Source of the DNA: Zopfochytrium polystomum
Lineage: Eukaryota > Chytridiomycota > Chytridiomycetes > Chytridiales > Chytridiaceae
Length of the DNA: 64,000 nucleotides
Assembly: GCA_025765615.1 (NCBI GenBank)
Contig: JAIVFJ010000165.1
Span: 82,403 to 146,402, forward strand
Direction of reading: 5' to 3'
Shown here: piece after piece, positions 24,771 to 36,432 of the stretch
Position numbering within the stretch: position 1 is the first letter of the stretch
Layout: the number at the start of each line of letters is the position of its first letter
Translations under genes and position numbers: made by a program
Notes under the pieces: generated by a model
What the model saw: only the letters and a program-made list of their open reading frames with translations
The model's database searches: none
What the model was told of the DNA's origin: nothing

Positions 24771-27700
24771 TCCGGCTGGTGTGGGCACTTTGACAAGGAG
24801 CGCTCATCCAACTTTTGTTTTTGTTTTGAGGCTGACAAATTTGGCGAGGATTTGTCATCACTAATTGACAAGGTTACCTCGTCTCTCCTCGCCCCTTCCT
24901 CGCCATTCCTTCCTTGTCATCCATTCAATTCCTTGTCACCACCAGAACGACCACCTTTGTCGGAGTTCGAAGTCCGAAAAGGCGAATGCAACGCGTCGAT
25001 GTGAGAACCACAAACTCTGCAACCAAGGACGATGGGTACTCCGAGGATGAACATGACGACTTCGGAGATTACTTTGCTGAAGATTTGGATGACGACGGCG
25101 ATTACGATGGCACTCTGAATGAAAGTGAGTTGATTCACAACGTCATTTCCGCATCAACAAGAATTTATTCACAGCAACACTAGACAACGTGCCATCTGTG
25201 ACCGCAGCCACAAACGTGACAGTCGCTTCTGAATTGATTGTAGAAGCACCTCAAGTCGTTGTAGCAAGCCTCAGTTCTGCAGCACCAGCTACTACAGATT
25301 TGCACAGGTTGAACACGCCCACTCCGAACTCTTCAAACTCTGTTGCGAGGAGCTCGCATATTGGTGCTCTGACAGCAAGCCTTGGGGGAAGGGAGCCAAT
25401 CCAAAGCACCGCTGCAAGTTCATCGAGAATTCCTAAAACCACCAAAACTAAGCACTCTTCAGGCACGAAAGATCCTTTTCGAATTAAGCCGGAATATGAA
25501 GCTCTGATGGAGGGAGGCATCTTAGAAGCACTAAAGCGGTTGCAGCTAGAACCTGGCGCGAAGAAAGTTCCCTTTCACGGGCAAAAAGACGTCTCCTTAA
25601 ATACTCTTCGCAACTATCGGAAGCACATGAAAGGTAAGGAGATCAAGTTTTTTTTTTAAGAAATTTTTGTTTTTGTTTTTTTTTGGGAGAGACTGTGACA
25701 AGCCCCCGCTCATGTTGAAGGATGGCTGTGTTGTTGAGGTGGCGAGATGCATGGATGAGCACGCGACGAATGATCCTTGTTTTTTAGGATTTCAACACTT
25801 TTGCGCTCTTATCGGCGACCATGAGAGTTTATTAATGCTTTTGGCATCGCCTCCGACACCTATCTGCCCATCAATGCAGCCTGAAACTATAGCATCATTC
25901 ATCACATACAAGAGATCTCCGCCAAACACTCCTCTCCTCGACCCTGCCGGCACAGCTATCGTGGACGTCGTTCACGGCCAACCAATTATGTGCCAGGGTG
26001 GTTGGAACGACCCAATGTCAGCAAACTCCTTTGTGTCAGTCATAAGCGGCATTCACAGATCTCGCAATCAAGGTGGTCCATTTCTTGAAGACTGCCCACG
26101 GTGCAAGGCCTTGGAAACTCCACCAACGCAAGAACCAGAACTGCCAGCGGTGCACCAGCATGAGCCAAGTACGACTGCCGCCAGCACAGGTTGCCACGCT
26201 CACCGATTTCGACCTATGCTTTATCGTATGGGAAACCCACTGCATTGCTCCACCGTTCGAGATGCTCTTCACAACAGTTCAGACGCTGCAGCAACCTATG
26301 TGGCTGAAGGTGACACTGGCCTAACACCATGGGAATTACTCGACGTTCGGCGACGGCTATTGAGTGGGAATAGTCTATGGGAGCTTATGATATGGACAAT
26401 GGTTCTCATTGGCGCAAAGCTGTTTCTACGGAGCGCAGAATTACTTGATCTTCAGTTTAGCTCGGAACTCGACTACAACTGCATCAATTGGGACCTGACT
26501 ATATTTCAGGACAATTTTATAGAGGGTCTTTGCATCAAAGTGAAGGGAAAAAAGGACCATCAGCCTGTCCATCTCATCCTCTGGGCTGACCACGAAAATC
26601 CCTCTCTATGTCCTGTTCGGCATCTATTACTATACATTCACATGTCAGGGCTCAAAAGCGGCCACCTTTTTCCCTCGGCCGAATTCCTGAGGCGTAGTGA
26701 TCGCGGGTCGCACTGCTCCGAAAAGGATTGTTTAACGTACAGCTCATTTCAGGATTACTTCAAAACCCTTTGTGCTGAAGTCATCAAGCGAGAAGGAAAA
26801 TTTGGCAGCCACTCAATCCGAAAGACTGGCTATGTTCTTGCAATTTGGGGAGGCGGCAGCGAAGCGGAAATCATGCACTGCGCTCGCCATAAATCGTACA
26901 TTGACGCAAAGAAATACAAGCAGGACGCAGCTTTTCTTCTCGAACTGTCCAAAAGAACAGGAGAGGACACGCGATCGCTGGTTGCAACATGGCATTCAAA
27001 TCGAAATGATTACCAACGTGTCCCACGAGCAAACGCACGCCGCCCTTTCGACCAGGATCTCTCTGCCGCAGCCTATTATTTTTTTGTAGAGCTTTGCTGC
27101 ATCAGCCTGAACAACCCGCACCGGAGCATTCTTTACTGTCTCGAATCTGCATTAAATTACAAGCAGCCTATTTCAGTTGGTGACGAGATCACGCGGGAGT
27201 TGCAAAACATTGCCCCAGAAACCGCAAAGAGACTGGCAGCACTACTACAACGAGCAATCATTCAAGCTCGAAGTGCTTTGTCACCAGCGCCATCTATCTT
27301 GACGTCGCAACCAGCGCAAGCACCAATCGCAATAAGAGAAGCTGGTACGATTATGACAGCAGTGGCACCTACGTCAGTTGTGGAAGGGATGGAGTCTGTT
27401 GGTGTGACAGCTGTTGCAGCAGGGCCAATGATGGATTCGCTCACTTCAAGCAATGCCCAACTAGATGGAATTACCCGCTCCCTCTCATCCTCGTCTTTCA
27501 GGCCGGACTGCTCAGGACTCTCAGTCTTTGAGAATGCTGCCGTTGGAAACAACACAGCCCAAGCATCTTGTTCTTTAGTGATACCTCCTTCAGTCGCGAT
27601 CCCGCTCAACTTCCCAATCTCTGTTGCGGTCCCGCCCTTTGTACCAGATTCAGTTCCGACAAGGAAGCGGAAACGTGGGGGTGGTTGCGATCTGCCTGGC

Positions 27701-28100
27701 AGATCGGGACTGTCGAAGGCGAAGACAGGGGCTGAGAAACTCGCGCTGATACAGAGCCTGTATGATCAACTGCCAACAGATCTTTCTGAACTGATTGACT
27801 CCGTACGCACTTCTGTGCGAAACGAGGTGATACCCATTTTCAAGTGCCTCAAACATCACTTCCAGGACAATACAGCGGAGTTTGTTCAAAAGTGGGGATC
27901 CAAGGGTGAGGCGAATGGGAACTTCTCCCATTCTGAGTTCAAGTTGCTGTGTTGTTCAGGCGAGAAGGAGACGTGTGACAAAGAGAAGCGAGCGACGAGA
28001 AGCAGCGGAAAGCGGCAGCGTGTGGATTTTGAGAGGACATGATTCAATGTTTATTTTGCTTTTTTGAATAAAAATCATTGGAAAATCATTGGAAAAATTG
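24771..28100 (+). mobile_element. Crypton-like tyrosine-recombinase element
   Basis: This block has visibly lower GC and different codon use from its neighbours, carries one recombinase gene, and interrupts the ERG7 locus. Cryptons are DNA transposons with a tyrosine recombinase, short or no terminal repeats, and no transposase of DDE type. I find no long terminal inverted repeats. The exact ends are unknown: the left end lies between the ERG7 donor and 24986, the right end between the stop at 28042 and about 28300. A polyadenylation-like AATAAAA lies near 28069. No cargo gene is present. Confidence 0.6.
24986..28042 (+). CDS. Tyrosine recombinase, apparently intact
   Basis: Exons 24986-25124, 25175-25633 and 25692-28042 join in phase to 982 residues. 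The N-terminus is acidic (EDEHDDFGDYFAEDLDDD). The catalytic core is complete: Arg in FLRSAELLDL, Lys in CIKVKGKKD, HxxR in SHSIRKTGY, His in CARHKSYID, and the Tyr nucleophile in AKKYKQDA. This is the R-K-HxxR-H-Y set of the phage-integrase/Crypton superfamily, which cuts and rejoins DNA through a covalent phosphotyrosine. The C-terminus is Ser/Thr-rich and has a basic, NLS-like TRKRKRGG. No stop or frameshift interrupts it, in contrast to the broken host genes around it. The start codon is tentative; one in-frame Met lies further upstream. Confidence 0.8.
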
Positions 28101-29604
28101 ATTTTGTTTGCACCAGCAAGATCCACTCTCTCTCTGCCGCCGGTTGGTGTCCTCTCGCATTACCACCTGCCTTTCGTGGATCCAACCCGATCCCGCTCAC
28201 TATCTCTCAATGTCCACCCGCTTTTGTTTGCCGTTGACCTTGATCTGACCCTCGTCAACTCTCCTACTCGATCGTGATTGCACCAGATTGCCTGTTGCGC
28301 TCAGACCAACGCCCATCATAACTCAGACGCTGGAGGATCTTGAAACTGAAACTACGGCTCCCACAGCTCCTCCTCCTATTCTTGTTCGCTCAGGAAACCT
28401 TGGAAGTGATACTTCCCTTCTTTCTCCCTTCGACGCTTGACACTACCGTAACGCCCTTCACAACTCCCTTGGCCCAAACCCATGAGGTGAAGACAAGACA
28501 AATTTTTTTTTTTCCCTCGCCTTCCTCGCCCCTCCCCTCGGCCGCGATAATTGTATTTTGTTCATAGAGGTTGATTTAGTATTTCACGACTTTTACATAC
28601 TGTCTGACAACGCGGTCCCTGCGTGAGTGGCTCGGTCGGCAAACCAAAGGTCAGGGCGGCAAAGGAACAGGAATTGTCAATACCAAACGACAAAGTCTGA
28701 CGATGAGCAACCTCCACGACACTGAATGCAAGTGCGGACACAACTGGCTGGCGTCAGCAATTGCAAAGTAATGATGCATTCTGTACATTATGAATGAAGA
28801 CAATCCTCGCACCACCGAACCCTCGGCTCGACTCTTTTTACGTGCCCTAGTCATTTTGGGTCGGGCAAACAGCGCCGCCCATTATTGAGGTTACCCGGGA
28901 TTGCCCGCCGCCACGCTCTAACGCTAATGACGCACGTTCAGTCAGTTAGTCAGTCTGTCCGTCAGTCCGTCAGTCGTTCAGTCTGTCAGGCAGTCAGTCA
29001 GTCAGTCAATCCATTCAGCCAGCAGGCCGGGCAGCCAACAGCTCGACGATGAAATTGGTTTCTCTGTTCTTCTCCTTCTTTTTCTTCTTACTTCCTTCCT
29101 CCTTCCTTCCTTACGAGCTTCTTTCCCTCCTTGCTCGTTGAGTCGAAGCTTATGAGAACGTGAGAGAGAGCTCTTGGAACCGTGGGCGTGGGCGGTCTGC
29201 CTGTGCGTCGGTGACTGGTGACTGGTGCCGTGTCAGCAGCGGCCGATTCGCGGATGACGTCATTTTCTGGTGGCATTACTTATGGGTGTGCTGCTGCTGC
29301 TGCTTCTTCCGTCGCCACGAAATCAAAGCCCCATCGTGGTCGTCGTCGCCCGGTCCCTTTGCTGCTCGAGGATCGCCAAACACATCTCCTGCTCTCAGCA
29401 CCCACCCACCCACCACCCACTAGCTTTCCCCTTTCGCCCTCAACCACCCAACCCCATTGCTGCCCGCTGCCACCTTCTCGCCAGGCATCGTCCGTCCGCC
29501 GCTGTTCGTGTAGACTCTTCGAAGAGCGCCAACCCAGAACTTTGCACAAGCAGGGTCACCTCCGCCGCCGGGTGAGGCTCGCCGACACCCCCTACCCACG
29601 CTGA
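28043..29604. other. Gene-free stretch with (CAGT)n repeats
   Basis: I see no gene between the recombinase and CHO2. A degenerate CAGT/CCGT tetranucleotide array occupies about 28937-29012, and a CTTCCTT-rich tract about 29085-29125. The part before 29604 is presumably the CHO2 promoter. Confidence 0.5.
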
Positions 29605-32600
29605 ATGGCCGCGCGCAGCGGCGCAACGGATGGCCCGGTCGGGGACGATGACGCGGCAAGCCACCAGCTGCATCGCAATGCCGCGGATGACGACGACAAC
29701 ACAGTCGTTGTCGCCGACACCGCGTCGGCCACCGCTGCTGCGGTCGGCGCAGCCGCTGAGAGCGAGCTGATGCTGCTGGCGTCGCCGCCCAGAGCGTTTG
29801 CGGCTGTAAACTCCATCGAACCGTTGAGATCGTCCAGCAGCAGCAGCAGCAGCATTAGCACCGCACACGGATCGCGATCTCCGGTCGGATCTCCGGTCGA
29901 CGAGATGCCATCCGTGTCTCTGCCGCCACCAGCAGCCTCTGCCGGCGGCGGCGATTCTGCGCTGGACGGAGATCCCGCGAGTCCGACCGCGGACGATGAC
30001 GTTTCGTGGGGTAGAACAGACACGGGTCTCGGTGAGGCTGGAGCAGTCGTCATGGATTTTAGAAAGTCTCACACTGCTTGTTCCCCGCTGGGCACACCCT
30101 CACCGACCGACCGACCAACCCCACCGCACAGTGTTTCCCGTACCTCCCACCCAACCGCTCTGGCAAGCCTTGTTCTTTCCGGCAAACCACCAATCCGTCT
30201 TCGAGTGGTCGGTCCTAACGTTCGTGGGCATAGGCATCTTCCTCTTCCTCGCTCTGCCGTTGCCCCCGCTCTTCTTCCTATGCGCGTTCCTCTTTTGGCG
30301 GTTCTGCTACAATGTTGGGCTGGGATTGATTCTGTGGCGGCAGAGCTCGGACAAGGCTGTCGTTCGCTTGGTCCGCAGGCTGGGGTTCGGCCCCAACGCC
30401 GGGAGGCGCCGCGGTCCGTGGACTGCGTACTTCGTCAGGGAAATCCAGAAGAAAGTCAACATTTCGGACGAAGAGTACGATGTAGGCCTTCCTCCTTTCC
30501 GGCGCGTCGGAGCAGCTGAATTATTTCCCATTTCTGTTAACCCCAGGCGCTTCCGCTGGACTTCATCTCATGGATGCTGTTCCGCGGCGTGGCCGACGTG
30601 GTTATCGCAAACGACCTGGTCGCCTATATCCTCTTTGCGCTCTGCTACTTTGAAGCCCCAGCTAATGGCGTCCTGACCTGGATGGACGTTTTGAGATACA
30701 CCGCGGGCGTCATCATGATCGTTGTCAACTACTGGGCGAAATTCGAGGTGGACCAGACGCTTTTGGACTATGCATGGTGTAAGTGCTATTTTCGTCCCCC
30801 CCTTCCCCGCCAGATTCGCAACGGTTTTTCAAACGTTTCACCCGATTAAAATTACCACTTACCTTTTGCCAGATTGGGGCGATTTCTTCTTCCTTATGGA
30901 CGCGTCTCCAACTCACAGCGGCTTGTTTGAGGCGGCGCCCCATCCCATGTACATTGTCGGATTTCTTGGATACTACGCCACCGCGTTGATCACAAAAAGC
31001 TACACTGTCTTGTTCGTTTCGCTGCTCGCACACTCGATGCAGTTGGGTTTCTTGTTTCTCGTCGAAAATCCCCACATGGAAAAAACGTACAATCGGCCCT
31101 TCTCAACAAAGGGGGAAGGTAAAGAAGCGACTTGTATCGACACTTTGATGCTGATGTCAAATCTTTCTTTGCGACACCAGACAAGACCCACGATAAGATG
31201 ATCATGCGTTCCTTTTTCCAGCGGGACCTGGTCATTTTTCGCAACTTTGACCTGTTCCGCAGCACAGACTTGCTGACGGTGTGTGTTTGGACGTACACGG
31301 GTCTTGCTGCGTTGGCAGTGGGACCGGTGGACAGCGACTGGAAACTGTGGTACTATCTCGGGTGAGAAACAGCTCATTTGGGCCAATGCTTTGAAATTCT
31401 TATCAATGACTCAATGTGTCCAAAATTATTAGGCAAGCAGTGTTTTGGCGCTTCACGTACAACTGGATTCTCGGTGGGATGCTATTTCTTCAGAGCAGAA
31501 ACAAATTTTGGAGTCGGCATTTCATAAAGTACGGGGAGACGCCAAAGGAAGCTTTTCATCATTGGAAAATGTTAGTATCTCTTGCTGCAAGTTACTCGAT
31601 TGAAAACACAAGGGCTGATTGTTTCTTTTGGAAGCATTTTCAATCTCTGCCAGTCCATGACGTATATCTCGTACTTTATCTGCGCGTGGCGACTGTACTC
31701 TCCGTCAACACCACCGGAAAGCTGGATGTACGGAACATTCCTACTGAAGCACATCCTTGCGTTTGTAAGCAATATTAATAGTTTTTCCTCGTTTTTGATA
31801 GGGTTTTAACGAATTACCAACTTTTATAGGTTCTGGTTATGATACACGCATGGACTGCTATATCGATCCACAAGACACTGGGCGATTTCGGGTGGTTCTA
31901 CGGAGACTTTTTCATCGACTCGCTGCGAGATTCGCGTTCTCTCACGTACACTGGAGTGTACCGCTTCCTCAACCACCCTAACGCGTGGGCATCCACAGCT
32001 TCTGCGTGGGGAGTGACAATGGCCTGTGAGTCCTGGCCTCTGACCATCCTGACGGTTTTTGGGCAAGCCAGCAACTGGCTCTTTGTCCGGTATGTCGAGG
32101 GTCCACACATGCGACGCCAGTATGGCGACAAGGTGCGTCCGCGCAACGAAGCCGGCGTCGAAAAGGCGTTCCGGCGGGAGATGCAAAAGTTGCAGCAGCG
32201 GGTCCGCGGGCTGCGTAAGATTGGCAGCCGCAGCCTGCGCAGCGTGATGAGCTCCGGTGCGCTCCGGTCGCTTCTCGGTGACGAACGGTTCGCCGAAGAG
32301 GACGACGATGAAGGTGGCGGCGACGCCAGAAGCGTGTCGAGCGTCGAGCGGGTCGACCGCGAGGACGAGGACGACGACGAGGGCCTGTCCATGTTGGGCG
32401 GCGGAGGAAGAGGGCTGTGGCTGGAGCGCAACGCAAAGAGGCGCGCCTACTCTGACGACGTGGATTCGGCGGGTTCGCCGGGGTCCGAGGGCGATGACGA
32501 GGACGACGACGCGGACGATGTCCGGACGGAGAAGCCAGGAAAGCCACCGAGCAACCTGTCGGCGTCCGTGGGCTCCATCGCGTCGATCTCGTCGTCTTCC

Positions 32601-34325
32601 TCGCAGGAGCGATCGCCGCTCCGGCGGAGGAAGCCAAGAGCGGCGAGTGTCGAGGGCAAGCCGTTCCGCGTCAACAGCTTCACAGAAAGCATGAAGGAGG
32701 CGATGGATCGCGCAAAGCCGCAAGTCGACAAGCTCGTGCAGGGCGCAAAAAATATTGTCAAACGACGTGTTGAGAGGCTTGCAAGTGTGTAAGTGTCGCT
32801 TGACAATTCCAGATTTTTTTTCTTATCAGCCGAATTGTCGCCTTCTTCTCAAATTTGTAGAACCTCTAAAAGCCTGCCCGAGCTCCCCCTTCACCTGTAC
32901 ACACTCACGTTTCCGACCGTCACCCCACCCCTCGACTTTGAACTTGATCCAACCGCCGCCCGGCGAGCTGCAACCGACGGACTGCCCGAGCCCAAATTCC
33001 GCTTTCTTCTCGGCGACCCGATCCTCATCCAATTCACGTGCGCGCGCGAGACTCTGAAACGGAAAGACTGGATCGGCATCTACCCCGTCGGGAGCAACTT
33101 GTCCGACGAGCTCACAACGTTCCGGAGCAACGGCCGGTGGATGTTCCTGACGGGCTCGCGGAGGGTGCACGACGACGACGCCGAAACGCCCATGATGCAA
33201 AAGATACCCTCGGACCAGATCCCGCACTACCTCGACATGTACGGGCCGCTCGTGCCGGCGGCCCCAGCTACCACCCCGCTCGCGCGGGGGACCGCAGCAC
33301 CCGCGAGAGTCGAGCTGTCGGCAGCAGAGTCCCCGGCTTCTTACTTTAACACTTTCACCGCCACCACCCCCGCCATCACTCCATCCGCCTCTGCCGCAAT
33401 CGCCTCCACCACCACCACCAGATCGCACTCTACCACAGCCGCCGCCGCCGCCTCCGCGGCCTCCCTCCTCCTCTTTGGCAAGACGCTCGTCTCGGTGCGC
33501 ATGTCGTCCGAAGACCAAGGCCTGCGTGTCGTGACGGGCCGCCTCGAGTTCCGCGGCGCGCGCATCCCGTGGTCGCCCGGGGTGTACGAGGCGCGGTACC
33601 ACTGTGACGGCGGGTACGCGGTCGTCACGCGGTCCGAGCCGTTCGAGGTCGTCGCAGAGCGGTTCGCGTGGGACGATCACGACCACCTCGGGGCCGCGGC
33701 GGGAGACCTTGAGGCGCGGGTCGCGCGTGCGGTCCGGGACTTTGTGGAGCGCTGCTTGGACGTGCGGCACCGGCCGATGTGGGAGCGGGGCGGCGGCGGC
33801 GGCGGTGGAGGCGGCAGACAGGAGGAGGCGATGCCGTGGTTGGAGGTGGACGACGATGTGATGGGGCGGTGCTGGCTGCCGGAGGACGTTGCGAGTTCAT
33901 GTGAGTCACCAGCGTCATTTGCTTCCTTCCTTTTTCTTTCTGCTCCCTCCTTTCGTTTGTGCTTATAATTCGACGAACTATTATTCATCGTCTTTTTTGT
34001 TTTTATTCGAAAACTCGCACTCACACACACACACACACACACAGCGTCGCTTGCGCGGTACCGCGAGGAAGTGGCGCGACGGATCGTGTACGGCATCGGC
34101 TGGATGTTTGGCATCGAGTTCTCGTGGAAGGCAGTGGCGCTGCTGGGCACCGTGCGGAATCTCGCGCGCAAGGTGAGAGGGTAGTTTGTTTTCCTTTTTT
34201 TTGTTTCCGTGCCTCCGTAAAAAAACTTCTTTTGTTTTGTGCTGATTTTATTTCTCCTTCGCTCTTTTTTTTTTCCTTCTCGGTTCTGGGTGCTTTAGAT
34301 CATCGAGGCGAAGCAGGCGCTGTGA
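29605..34325 (+). CDS. CHO2: Phosphatidylethanolamine N-methyltransferase
   Basis: Eleven exons fit in phase: 29605-30031, 30132-30481, 30547-30778, 30873-31118, 31181-31361, 31433-31570, 31635-31764, 31830-32788, 32861-33900, 34045-34172, 34299-34325, giving 1285 residues. The multi-pass membrane core is recognisable: [62 protein letters not shown], and [14 protein letters not shown] in the second half. Cho2 makes the first SAM-dependent methylation of phosphatidylethanolamine in the ER, on the way to phosphatidylcholine. It is longer than the yeast enzyme (about 870) through a Ser/Ala-rich N-terminus and an acidic/Ser-rich linker after the second membrane domain. Intron 9 holds (CA)n. A copy of the last exon lies at 43.1 kb. 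The start is the first Met of a long frame and could lie upstream. Confidence 0.87.
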
Positions 34326-34839
34326 AGACTGACGTGAACCGACGTGAATCCTGAATGTTTTTGTGGTCTGTGGATTGTCGGTGGCGTTGGTGGAATGCTG
34401 ACTGGCGTATGGTATCGTGTTTGGTGGTAAAAAGCGCGGTGTAAGTTTAAAACCCGGGAAACTAAAGAAGCGAAACTCAGTGGTTTGTAACGGTTGATGG
34501 TTTCTTTGGTTTGATCCTGTTGGGAGGGGATCGCCTTGCTGCTTCTTCTGCCCTCCTGCCTCTTGACCACGACCCTGTTGGTGTCTTACGCGCCATCTCT
34601 TGCTGCCGCAGCCGCTGCTGCTGCTGAGATGGTTGGCCGATTTCACGAAAGAAAAAGCGTTCGTCCCAACGAGCGCCGTTTACCAGAGAAGCTCCTTCAC
34701 TAACGGCACCGCCATCAGAAATCCGAGCGATTAACCAAATCAGTGTCAGATCGGAAAACAGCCAGTCCTTTCAAAAATACGCCAACGAGCGATCATGTAA
34801 GCTTGCGGAAATCATCGGAAACCAAAAAGTTCAGACTTA
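34326..34839. other. CHO2 3' flank, no gene seen
   Basis: Non-coding between the CHO2 stop and the inverted beta-propeller fragment. Confidence 0.4.
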
Positions 34840-35620
34840 ATGCGCAGCTGCCGTCGTATAGCGAGCTGCGGTTTGTCTCTCCGTTCCCGAACCGCATGGT
34901 CGCAATGTTGGCGGCGCTCCAATGTCCGCTGGATCCCCTCCATTTCTAAAGAGAAATAAGCAAAGTACCCCACAGAGTCACCTTGCCGGTGTCAACAAAG
35001 GGGCCAAGCACGCCTTTATTACCGCAGTAATGGGATTCAAGCCCACCAGCAGAGTAGCGGGCCGCTAACAAGGAATGTGAAGAGTAGGAGAAGATTTGGG
35101 TGGTGGGGTCTTTATTCAATGAGGTTCTTTTGATGATGCTTCCCTCTCACACCCTGCTTCCTTTTATACTGCCCAGGAGGAAAGACAAGGCCCCAATTTT
35201 CATCGGTCGTCGCCAGCAGCGGCGGCAAGTCGACGCGGCTGAATATGCCAGGATCGAAGCGCCAGGGGGTCTCTCCGTCCGACACGTGCACGGCAAAGAC
35301 CTTGCCGTGGTCCGTGACAAACACGGGTAAATCCAAATCTTGGTCGGCCGTGTCGGCGACGGTGGCGCTTCAGCGGCCTACGCGGGCAGTTCGTTGTGGC
35401 TGGCGGCATGATAGGAGTCGGGCACACCGCCGCCGACGAGAACCGAAAGGACGCCAAGTCCTATGCCTCTGAGACTGTTCCCACATGAGCCTGCCGTCAG
35501 CCAGGTACACTCTGCGGAGATTGATGCCCGCGGACACGATGGCGGAATTGCTCCGCGGGAGCGAGATGATCCCGGCTGGCGTGTACCCGACCCCGCTCAG
35601 CGCCATATCCACGCTGGAAC
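34840..35620 (-). pseudogene. PQQ-type beta-propeller gene, inverted partial copy
   Basis: Read on the minus strand this matches the last two exons of the gene copies at 36.4 and 39.1 kb: GVGYTPAGII, AIVSAGINLRRVYLADGRL, GLGVLSVLVGGGVPDS, VFVTDHGKVFAVHVSDG, WRFDPGIFSRVDLP, then the final exon near 34840-34960. It has a TAG (35378-35380) where the other copies have Tyr (ELPAY), other small indels, and no 5' exon. It is a dead, inverted, 3'-half copy. Confidence 0.75.
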
Positions 35621-36235
35621 GCACCGGCCGTCCCTCCACCAAAGCCGGCCCAACCGCCTCCTTCGGCCTCGTCCGCTTCGGCACAGAGGAGAGTTTGCAC
35701 AAGCCAGGTGTGGTGCAAGATCGCAAACTGCCTTACAAAGTGAAAAAACATCCAAAGTACATGAAGAAGAAAAAAGAAAGAAACACAGCAAATGATGGGA
35801 GCGGTCAGTGCTACTGGGTGGGCCACGTGCTGGGCCACTGGCAGCAATCCAGAAACCGGGAGGGAAGGGCAGGTAAAAGGGATGGGGCAGCGGATGCGCG
35901 CAGGAGCGAGTGGGTGCGCTTTGCCTGCCTGCACGCCTACCAGCAAAAACATTAGGCAAAAAGGCAAGGCGCACTCATGGTGAGAAGATATCATACAGTA
36001 GTGTTCATTGCCAGCATTGCTTGAAAGGAGAATGCGGGGGACAGCACTGAGCAGCATGTACTGTATGTATGTATTCAATTCGTGGGACCCCCGAACCCCC
36101 GTGTGCCCAGTCTGCCCAGTCTCCACTCCCACCCACATGCAAATTCTGCACATACTGAACACAGCGGCCATTGGCTGTGTCTGTCTCTTTCCTATACGGC
36201 ATGTTTTTTCCTCCGGGGCGGACCGGAAAAGAAGC
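35621..36235. other. Intergenic, no gene seen
   Basis: No coding signal is apparent. It may contain residual, poorly preserved 5' sequence of the inverted propeller copy. Confidence 0.35.
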
Positions 36236-36266
36236 ACAGACAGACAGACAAGCAGACCGACAGACC

Positions 36267-36314
<48 letters not shown>

Positions 36315-36315
36315 G
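36236..36315. repeat. (CAGA)n microsatellite
   Basis: About 75 bases of CAGA tetranucleotide, with a few CCGA variants at the left edge, lie upstream of the propeller gene copy 1. Confidence 0.92.
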
Positions 36316-36432
36316 CCTATCTGTCAACACGTCGCGATGCCCGCAGCAGCCAAATCATACGCACAGACATTGTTTACATAAATACCCCGACCCACTCACC
36401 ACCTCACCCACCCACCCCGCAGCATCAACGAC

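Noticed and set aside
24771..28100. Starship-type giant element with a captain recombinase
   Set aside because: Only one recombinase gene and about 3 kb of distinct composition are present, with no cargo; a Crypton-like element fits better. A profile search could still change the subfamily.
28937..29012. CRISPR-like array of CAGT repeats
   Set aside because: It is a degenerate tetranucleotide microsatellite in a eukaryotic genome with no spacers.
34990..35070. Possible tRNA from a GGGATTCAAGCCC stretch
   Set aside because: The T-loop lacks the invariant TTC and no acceptor or anticodon stem can be formed around it.
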